Assembly: GCA_947177545.1 (NCBI GenBank)
Contig: CAMWVF010000109.1
Location: 1-5,285, forward strand
Reading direction: 5' to 3'
Origin: an uncultured Clostridia bacterium
GTDB lineage: Bacteria > Bacillota > Clostridia > Oscillospirales > Ruminococcaceae
DNA: 5,285 nucleotides
Part shown: positions 1 to 4,095 of the stretch, in pieces
Layout: each line of letters starts with the position of its first letter
How positions within the stretch are numbered: the first letter of the stretch is position 1
Program-made: the position numbers and the translations under genes
The notes under the pieces: generated by a model
Told to the model about the DNA's origin: nothing
Databases searched by the model: none
The model's input: the letters and a program-made list of their open reading frames with translations, nothing else

Positions 1-3
1 CCC

Positions 4-60
4 TTAACCCCCGTAACCTTTTTGGTACGGGTTTTGATTTTCTGCCTTTTTCTTCTTAAT
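4..60 (-). other. Possible AUU-initiated mini-ORF or start of a broken gene
   Basis: Reading leftward, a good ribosome site AAGGAG (plus positions 68-73) is followed after 7 bases by ATT (58-60). An 18-codon frame follows, reading (M/I)KKKKAENQNPYQKGYGG, and ends in TAA at 4-6. The lysine-rich beginning looks like a genuine protein N-terminus, and a strong minus-strand promoter lies upstream. No ATG, GTG or TTG is available in any frame at the right distance. One frame has stops there, and the other open frame has no start codon. AUU starts are known mainly from infC, but this peptide does not resemble IF3. It could be a leader peptide, a real gene frameshifted at the C run at plus 8-12 (one base fewer would keep the frame open to the edge), or chance. 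It overlaps a hairpin that looks like a + strand terminator. No function is proposed. Confidence 0.25.
10..40 (+). terminator. Rho-independent terminator-like hairpin
   Basis: CCCGT and ACC (10-18, with one bulged A at 15) pair with GGT and ACGGG (24-31) around a TTTTT loop. The stem is followed directly by a T-rich run, TTTTGATTTT. Stem plus T tract fits an intrinsic terminator for a + strand transcript entering from left of the window. That gene is not visible. There is no T tract on the other side, so it would not act for minus-strand transcripts. Confidence 0.5.
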
Positions 61-142
61 ACTACCGCTCCTTTTTTCTTTTTAATAATATAGTGTTCGG
101 AAAACGGATTTGGTTTGCAAAAAAAAAAAAAATTTATTATAA

Positions 143-171
143 ATTTTATCACACGCATGGAGAAATGTCAA
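143..171 (-). promoter_or_regulatory. Minus-strand sigma-A promoter, divergent from rnpB
   Basis: On the minus strand, TTGACA (plus 166-171) and TAAAAT (plus 143-148) are separated by exactly 17 bases. A TG lies one base before the -10, giving an extended -10. The expected start of transcription is near plus 136. The initially transcribed stretch would therefore include a run of 14 T (plus 119-132), followed by about 45 bases of leader to the ribosome site at 68-73. Its -35 lies 40 bases from the -35 of the rnpB promoter, so the two are back to back. The gene it serves lies mostly or wholly left of the window. Confidence 0.6.
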
Positions 172-211
172 TATTCCGCCGCCGCTGAAAATTAAATTTT
201 ATTATACTGCA

Positions 212-240
212 TTGACAATTTGATAAAATCATGGTATAAT
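212..240 (+). promoter_or_regulatory. Consensus sigma-A promoter of rnpB
   Basis: A perfect TTGACA (212-217) and a perfect TATAAT (235-240) are separated by 17 bases, with a TG one base before the -10 (232-233). The predicted first transcribed base is near 247, which coincides with the first base of the RNase P RNA P1 helix. Strong constitutive expression is expected for this RNA. Confidence 0.9.
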
Positions 241-246
241 TACCCT

Positions 247-603
247 GCGAGTAAGCTATGCGGTTGAACGCGGCTGTCCCTACGGACAGCAAAAAGCGTT
301 AGGAAAGTCCGAGCATCACAGAGCAGGGTAGCTGCTAACAGCAGCCGAGGGCGACCTTAGGGCAAGTGCAACAGAGATATACCGCCGCAATTTTGCGGTA
401 AGGGTGGAAAGGCGGGGTAAGAGCCCACCGGAGCAGCGGAGACGCTGCTGCCATGTAAACCCTACCCGATGCAACGTCTAATTGGAGCAATGCGTTATTG
501 TCTGCTCGGCAGGCGTATTGTTATGACGGCTGGAGCGTTTCGGCGACGATTCGCCAAGATAGATTTCCGCACACGACAAAACTCGGCTTATCGGCTTAGT
601 CGC
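247..603 (+). ncRNA. rnpB: RNase P RNA (bacterial type A)
   Basis: This is the catalytic RNA of ribonuclease P, which removes 5' leaders from tRNA precursors together with the RnpA protein. Conserved blocks appear in order: GGAAAGTCCGAGC (302-314), the CAGAGCAGGGTAG region, AGGGCGACC and GGGCAAGTGCAACAGAGA (P9-P11 area), GGGTGGAAAGGCGGGGTAAG and GAGCCCACCGG, the late GCAAC block, AGATAGAT (557-564), and ACAAAACTCGGCTTA (576-590), the 3' strand of P4. P1 forms between GCGAGTAAGC at the 5' end and GCTTAGTCGC at 594-603, with one mismatch. That helix sets both ends. A clear P3 hairpin, GCTGTCC/GGACAGC, lies at 273-290, and a P13/14-like AGCAGC/GCTGCT hairpin follows further on. The length of about 357 nt is normal for type A. 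The exact ends are inferred from pairing and are uncertain by a few bases. Confidence 0.95.
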
Positions 604-694
604 TTAGAGGATAGAGAATATAAGATAGAAGATAGAATTGCATGATATAAATTAATGGCATTTTATTTTCTGTATTTTATTCTCTATCCTCTAA
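604..694. repeat. Long imperfect palindrome behind rnpB, possible terminator
   Basis: A 17-base arm at 604-620 is perfectly complementary to 678-694. Pairing continues inward with several G-U pairs and mismatches, giving roughly 35 bp of imperfect stem around a short AT-rich loop. GATAGA recurs three times in the left arm (610, 624, 631). The right arm is followed by ATTTTAT, a weak T tract, so it may end rnpB transcription. The arms are AT-rich and self-similar, which resembles non-coding palindromic repeats scattered in Firmicute genomes. Whether this one is multicopy cannot be seen here. The first base lies directly after the P1 helix. Confidence 0.55.
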
Positions 695-732
695 ATTTTA
701 TGTATTATGGTGCAAAAATTTTAGTAAAACTG

Positions 733-761
733 TTGAAAAATGATTTTTTATGTGGTATAAT
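733..761 (+). promoter_or_regulatory. Sigma-A promoter of the two-helix membrane protein gene
   Basis: TTGAAA (733-738, five of six consensus bases) and TATAAT (756-761) are spaced by 17 bases, with an extended -10 TG at 753-754. Transcription should begin near 768, leaving a leader of about 35 bases before the ATG at 804. The same promoter may also supply the downstream EAL gene. Confidence 0.8.
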
Positions 762-803
762 TTACTTTGAACGAAATTTTATCCGGATTGCGGGGCGGTC
801 AAT

Positions 804-1139
804 ATGAAGAAATATTTCAGCGAATATATCGCGGCAATGCTGCTGGCGCTGGAGGACGAAAACTCCGACTTTGAAAAATTGAAGCGTGAAATGCTTGTGA
901 AAATACAGTTTATGCAGCACGAAAGACTTATACATTTTCTGGTGACAATACTGTTTGCTCTGCTTATGTTTATGAGCCTTATCGGTTTTTTTATTTCGGA
1001 AAATCTCGGTATGCTTGCGGCGGCGGTGGTTATGCTGATACTGCTTGTGCCGTATATAGCACACTATTATTTCTTAGAAAACGGCGTTCAGAAGCTTTAC
1101 TGTATTTACGATAAAGTCTGTGAAAAGCTTGACCGTTAG
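804..1139 (+). CDS. Small two-helix membrane protein, function unknown
   Basis: The 111-residue product is not a family I recognise. The N-terminal 40 residues are charged and amphipathic and probably helical. They contain an acidic patch (residues 17-22) and basic residues. Two hydrophobic segments follow at about 42-64 and 68-90, separated by a very short turn (SENLG), so they should form a helical hairpin in the cytoplasmic membrane with both ends inside. A charged tail of about 20 residues ends the protein. There is no signal-peptide cleavage site, cysteine motif or catalytic motif. The ATG lies about 36 bases after a strong promoter's expected start site. The ribosome site is poor (GGGGCGG about 5 bases upstream), so translation may be modest. 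The gene is followed by the EAL gene after 76 bases in the same direction and may be co-transcribed with it. Coding is supported by the promoter, the coherent membrane topology and the position. The function is open. Confidence 0.8.
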   Translation: MKKYFSEYIAAMLLALEDENSDFEKLKREMLVKIQFMQHERLIHFLVTILFALLMFMSLIGFFISENLGMLAAAVVMLILLVPYIAHYYFLENGVQKLYCIYDKVCEKLDR

Positions 1140-1156
1140 AACGTTACACATTAAAT
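1129..1156 (+). promoter_or_regulatory. Weak candidate promoter before the EAL gene
   Basis: TTGACC (1129-1134), overlapping the end of the upstream gene, is followed after 16 bases by TTAAAT (1151-1156). The -35 matches five of six bases, but the -10 matches only four. It could give the EAL gene a separate weak start. Otherwise the gene depends on read-through from the promoter at 733-761. Confidence 0.2.
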
Positions 1157-1162
1157 CCTCTC

Positions 1163-1190
1163 GGCGCAGTATGCCGAAAAGCTCTGCGCC
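1163..1190 (+). promoter_or_regulatory. Leader hairpin upstream of the EAL gene
   Basis: GGCGCAG (1163-1169) pairs perfectly with CTGCGCC (1184-1190) across a 14-base loop. A competing, smaller pairing CGGC/GCCG (1162-1165 with 1173-1176) is also possible. No T tract follows, so it is not a standard terminator. It ends 14 bases before the AGGAGG ribosome site (1205-1210) and could affect mRNA stability or partial termination between the two genes. It matches no riboswitch I recognise. Confidence 0.35.
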
Positions 1191-1215
1191 TTGCCTGTAC
1201 CCATAGGAGGCACTT

Positions 1216-2421
1216 ATGAAAATTACACCTGAAATAGTTCGGGAAGTCATTGAAAATAAAGACATTTTTGTTGAATTCCAGCCTATCTATTCTCTGAATA
1301 CCAAAAAAATAATCGGGCTTGAAGCCCTTTCAAGAGGAGATTACAAGGGAGAAGTGGTCTCGCCGTATTTCCTGTTCAGCTATGCGGAAAAGAACGGGAA
1401 CGTTTTGTCTGTTGACAGGCTCTGCCGTGAAAAGGCAATGAAAGCGTTTACCGCCGAAAAGTCGGAAGCTATGCTGTTTATCAACTTTGAGACTTCGGTG
1501 CTGAACAGTATTGCTCCCGGCAACGGCGATATAATGAATACTGCTATTGAGAACCACATTTCCCCTGAAAATATTGTTATCGAGCTTAACGAATCCCACG
1601 TAAAGGACAGCTACGACCTTATGATGTTCGTGAATTACTACCGCTCAAAGGGGTTTCTTATCGCTTTGGACAACGTCAACGCAGGGCTTGAAACAATGAA
1701 CAGAGTAATGCTGGTCAATCCGGACATAATAAAGATAGACAGGGCTATTGTCAGCAATATCGAGTCCAACTCCTACAATCAGGAGGTTTTCAAGTCTATC
1801 ATCAACACCGCCAAGCAAATAGGTGCAATGACCATTGCGGAAAGCGTTGAGACCGTTGACGAGGTAATAACCTGTATGCTTATGGGCGTGGACTATTTCC
1901 AAGGGTTTTATTTCTCCCGACCAGAGCAGTTTAACTACATATTCTCAAACGAGGCGAGGCTGAAGCTGGAGGACGCGGCGTTAAAGCTTAACCTCAGCAT
2001 AAAGAAAAATCCCACGGCTGTGAACGTACAGATAGAAACATACAAGCGTATCATATACGACATTGTGAGCAATCTTGTCAACGTTGACCCCAAGGACTAC
2101 GACAAGGCTCTGCACAATTATGTTTCCGCACACCGCGAGATAGAGTGCGCTTTCCTGATAGACGAAAAGGGCTTCCAGATAACCGAGACGATCATGACCG
2201 AGGACACGGAGATACTCCCGGGATATCAGCCCGCCATACGCGGCGTAAACCATGACATAAAAAATTACTACTATGCGGTCAAGGAGCAGATCGAAGACCC
2301 ATTCATTTCGGGCTGGTACATATCGAGTGCGACGGGCAAAAACTGCAAGACTATCTCGTCCCACTTCTATGATAAAAACAACAGGCTTATTGTTGCTTGT
2401 GTGGACTTAAAGCGGCGTTAG
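1216..2421 (+). CDS. EAL-domain protein with C-terminal PAS/Cache-like domain (YkuI-like)
   Basis: EAL domains bind cyclic-di-GMP and, when active, hydrolyse it to pGpG in the cytoplasm. The EAL domain spans roughly residues 5-240. EALSR (E36-A37-L38) is the signature, and likely metal- and ligand-binding residues N90, E123, K173-I-D175, E209, E212 and Q229 are present in their usual contexts (FIN, IELNES, IIKIDR, IAESVET, YFQGFYFSRP). Loop 6, normally DDFGTG, reads DNVNAG (D152, N153), so the second metal-binding Asp and the loop sequence are changed. A helical linker (about 240-295) leads to a C-terminal domain (about 300-401) ending SGWYISSATGKN...HFYDKNNRLIVACVDLK, which is Cache/PAS-like. 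The order and 401-residue length match Bacillus YkuI (about 407). There is no transmembrane segment or GGDEF domain. AGGAGG lies 5 bases before the ATG, a strong start. I infer a cyclic-di-GMP-binding sensor or weak enzyme. Catalysis is uncertain. Confidence 0.9.
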   Translation: MKITPEIVREVIENKDIFVEFQPIYSLNTKKIIGLEALSRGDYKGEVVSPYFLFSYAEKNGNVLSVDRLCREKAMKAFTAEKSEAMLFINFETSVLNSIAPGNGDIMNTAIENHISPENIVIELNESHVKDSYDLMMFVNYYRSKGFLIALDNVNAGLETMNRVMLVNPDIIKIDRAIVSNIESNSYNQEVFKSIINTAKQIGAMTIAESVETVDEVITCMLMGVDYFQGFYFSRPEQFNYIFSNEARLKLEDAALKLNLSIKKNPTAVNVQIETYKRIIYDIVSNLVNVDPKDYDKALHNYVSAHREIECAFLIDEKGFQITETIMTEDTEILPGYQPAIRGVNHDIKNYYYAVKEQIEDPFISGWYISSATGKNCKTISSHFYDKNNRLIVACVDLKRR

Positions 2422-2440
2422 TCGGGCGAATTGTCCGATT

Positions 2441-2469
2441 GTAGGGGCGGATTCCATATCCGCCCCTAC
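2441..2469. repeat. GC-rich palindromic repeat (REP-like)
   Basis: GTAGGGGCGGAT (2441-2452) and ATCCGCCCCTAC (2458-2469) form a perfect 12 bp stem with a 5-base loop, TCCAT. No T tract follows, so this is not a typical intrinsic terminator. It is much more GC-rich than the surrounding spacer. GTAGGGGCGG-type palindromes of this look recur in intergenic DNA of many Firmicutes. It could stabilise the 3' end of the EAL mRNA. A smaller hairpin, TCGGGC/GTCCGA (2422-2427 with 2433-2438), lies just ahead of it, directly after the stop codon. Confidence 0.7.
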
Positions 2470-2473
2470 GCGC

Positions 2474-2502
2474 TTGACAAGCTTTGAATTTAATGATATA
2501 AT
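2474..2502 (+). promoter_or_regulatory. Consensus sigma-A promoter of the transporter gene
   Basis: TTGACA (2474-2479) and TATAAT (2497-2502) are both perfect and 17 bases apart, with an extended -10 TG at 2494-2495. The start site should be near 2509, giving a leader of about 44 bases. The transporter therefore has its own strong promoter and does not depend on the EAL gene. The -35 begins only 5 bases after the palindromic repeat. No operator is obvious. Confidence 0.9.
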
Positions 2503-2552
2503 GTACCTATTATTTTTTTACCGAAATTTATAGAAAATTAAGGAGTAATGTC

Positions 2553-3896
2553 ATGTCTACAAAAACAAAATCAAGCTTTTCGGGCAGGATAGGCTTTGTC
2601 CTTGCCGCAGCAGGCTCTGCTGTTGGTATGGGCAACCTCTGGCGTTTCCCATACCTTGCCGCAAAATACGGCGGAGGAATCTTTCTGCTGGTGTATATCA
2701 TTCTTGCCGTGACCTTCGGCTTTGCGCTGATGATAACAGAGGTCGCAATAGGCAGAAAAACAGGGAAAAGTCCCCTCCACGCCTATGAGGATATCCACCC
2801 GAAATTCAAATTTTTAGGCGTTGCCGCGTCGGCCGTTCCTATAATTATTTTCCCCTACTACTGCGTAATAGGCGGCTGGGTAATGAAATACTTGCAGATA
2901 TACCTGACGGGGCAAGCCAACGCCGCAGCAAGCGACGAATACTTCGGCGGATTTATCGGCAAAACGGGGGAACCTATCATATTTCTCGTTATTTTCCTTG
3001 TACTGACTTCCCTTGTTGTAATGTTCGGCGTTGAAAAGGGCATCGAGCGGGTCAGCAAGATAATGATGCCCCTGCTCGTGGTGCTGGCTATAGGCATTTC
3101 AATATACAGCCTTACTCTGGACGGCGCGATAGACGGTCTTATTTACTACGTAAAACCGAATTTTTCAGAGTTCTCCATAAAGACCGTTATTGCGGCAATG
3201 GGTCAGCTTTTCTATTCAATGTCCCTTGCAATGGGCATTATGATAACCTACGGCTCGTATATGCGCAAGGAGGACAGCCTTGAAAGCTCCGTGAGAAACA
3301 TTGAGCTTTTCGACACTGGTATAGCTTTCCTTGCGGGAATGATGATAATTCCCTCTGTATTTGTTTTCTCCGGCGGAAGCAGCGAGACCTTACAGCAAGG
3401 TCCCACCCTTATGTTTGTAATGCTCCCCAAGGTTTTCGATTCAATGCCGGGCAGTAACATCTTCGGACTGGTTTTCTTTGTGCTGGTTCTGTTTGCAGCA
3501 CTGACCTCGGCAATATCCCTTATGGAGACTATCGTCTCTATCTTCATGGAGAAATTCCATGCAAAGCGGGTTCCCGTCAGCATAGGGGTAATGCTTGGCG
3601 CATTCCTGCTTGCCCTGCCCTCGACATTAGGCTACGGCGTGTGGTCGGAGGTGACTGTCTTCGGATATCAGATACTGGATTTCTTCGATTTTATCAGCAA
3701 CAATATCGCAATGCCAATAGTTGCGCTTATTACGGCAATACTCATAGGTTACGCCGTAAAGCCCCAAACAGTCATCGAAGAGGTGGAGCTGAACGGCAAA
3801 TTCAAGTCCGAAAAGCTTTATGTTTTCATGATAAAATTTGTCGTACCGATATGCATGGCGGTAATTCTCATTTCGTCACTTTTCGGTGTAGTGTAG
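2553..3896 (+). CDS. Sodium-dependent amino-acid symporter, NSS/SNF family
   Basis: This is a cytoplasmic-membrane sodium-coupled symporter with the LeuT fold. Its 447 residues and about 11 hydrophobic segments (near 13-32, 42-63, 86-116, 141-160, 166-188, 210-235, 254-273, 302-331, 340-357, 381-402, 424-446) fit the bacterial 11-helix subgroup such as MhsT and Tyt1. Helix 1 carries GSAVGMGNLWRFP (21-33). By alignment from memory with LeuT, A23, N28 and S222 match the Na1 site, and G21, V24, A315, T318 and S319 the Na2 site. R31 with D379 matches the outer gate pair, Y103 the substrate-site Tyr, and R12 the inner gate Arg. Y221 sits where LeuT has its gating Phe. D254 at the start of helix 7 may stand in for chloride. 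The substrate is probably a hydrophobic or aromatic amino acid, but it cannot be read from sequence alone. AGGAG lies 7 bases before the ATG. The nearby ATG at 2548 is out of frame. Confidence 0.95.
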   Translation: MSTKTKSSFSGRIGFVLAAAGSAVGMGNLWRFPYLAAKYGGGIFLLVYIILAVTFGFALMITEVAIGRKTGKSPLHAYEDIHPKFKFLGVAASAVPIIIFPYYCVIGGWVMKYLQIYLTGQANAAASDEYFGGFIGKTGEPIIFLVIFLVLTSLVVMFGVEKGIERVSKIMMPLLVVLAIGISIYSLTLDGAIDGLIYYVKPNFSEFSIKTVIAAMGQLFYSMSLAMGIMITYGSYMRKEDSLESSVRNIELFDTGIAFLAGMMIIPSVFVFSGGSSETLQQGPTLMFVMLPKVFDSMPGSNIFGLVFFVLVLFAALTSAISLMETIVSIFMEKFHAKRVPVSIGVMLGAFLLALPSTLGYGVWSEVTVFGYQILDFFDFISNNIAMPIVALITAILIGYAVKPQTVIEEVELNGKFKSEKLYVFMIKFVVPICMAVILISSLFGVV

Positions 3897-3959
3897 CGGG
3901 GAACGCACGAGGCGCTTTTCTGCCACAAGTTGGTATGCTGTGTACTCTTACTTGTTAAT

Positions 3960-3988
3960 CCCCTATCAAGGGGTTCAGAACCGTTTTT
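3960..3988 (+). terminator. Weak terminator-like hairpins behind the transporter gene
   Basis: CCCC/GGGG (3960-3963 with 3970-3973) and an overlapping GGTT/AACC (3972-3975 with 3979-3982) give two short, mutually exclusive stems. The second is followed by G and TTTTT (3984-3988). Both stems are only 4 bp, so termination here would be partial. The stronger candidate lies just beyond, at 4003-4074. Confidence 0.3.
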
Positions 3989-4002
3989 AAATTTATATAT
4001 GA

Positions 4003-4080
4003 AAAACCCTTACCAAAAGGCTTACATGGGCAACAATACTTACGTATCGTTCCTGCTTAATCGGTAAGGGTTTTATTTTA
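4003..4080. terminator. Bidirectional terminator between convergent genes
   Basis: AAAACCCTTACC (4003-4014) is perfectly complementary to GGTAAGGGTTTT (4063-4074). On the + strand the stem is followed by TTTTATTTTATTT. On the minus strand it ends in a run of five T (plus 4002-4006). This suits termination of both the transporter and the convergent minus-strand gene, whose stop codon is at 4096-4098. The 48-base loop is much longer than usual and has no obvious structure of its own. Confidence 0.65.
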
Positions 4081-4095
4081 TTTGTTCAGTACAAA

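Noticed and set aside
604..694. CRISPR or insertion-sequence end
   Set aside because: There is a single palindrome with no regular spacers, no transposase frame and no clear target-site duplication.
762..1064. Minus-strand open frame of 100 codons over the small membrane-protein gene
   Set aside because: It is antisense to a frame with a strong promoter and coherent membrane helices. Its product is a His/Lys-rich jumble with no ribosome site.
3641..3958. Plus-strand open frame of 105 codons at the end of the transporter
   Set aside because: It overlaps conserved helices 9-11 of the transporter in another frame and has no recognisable protein features.
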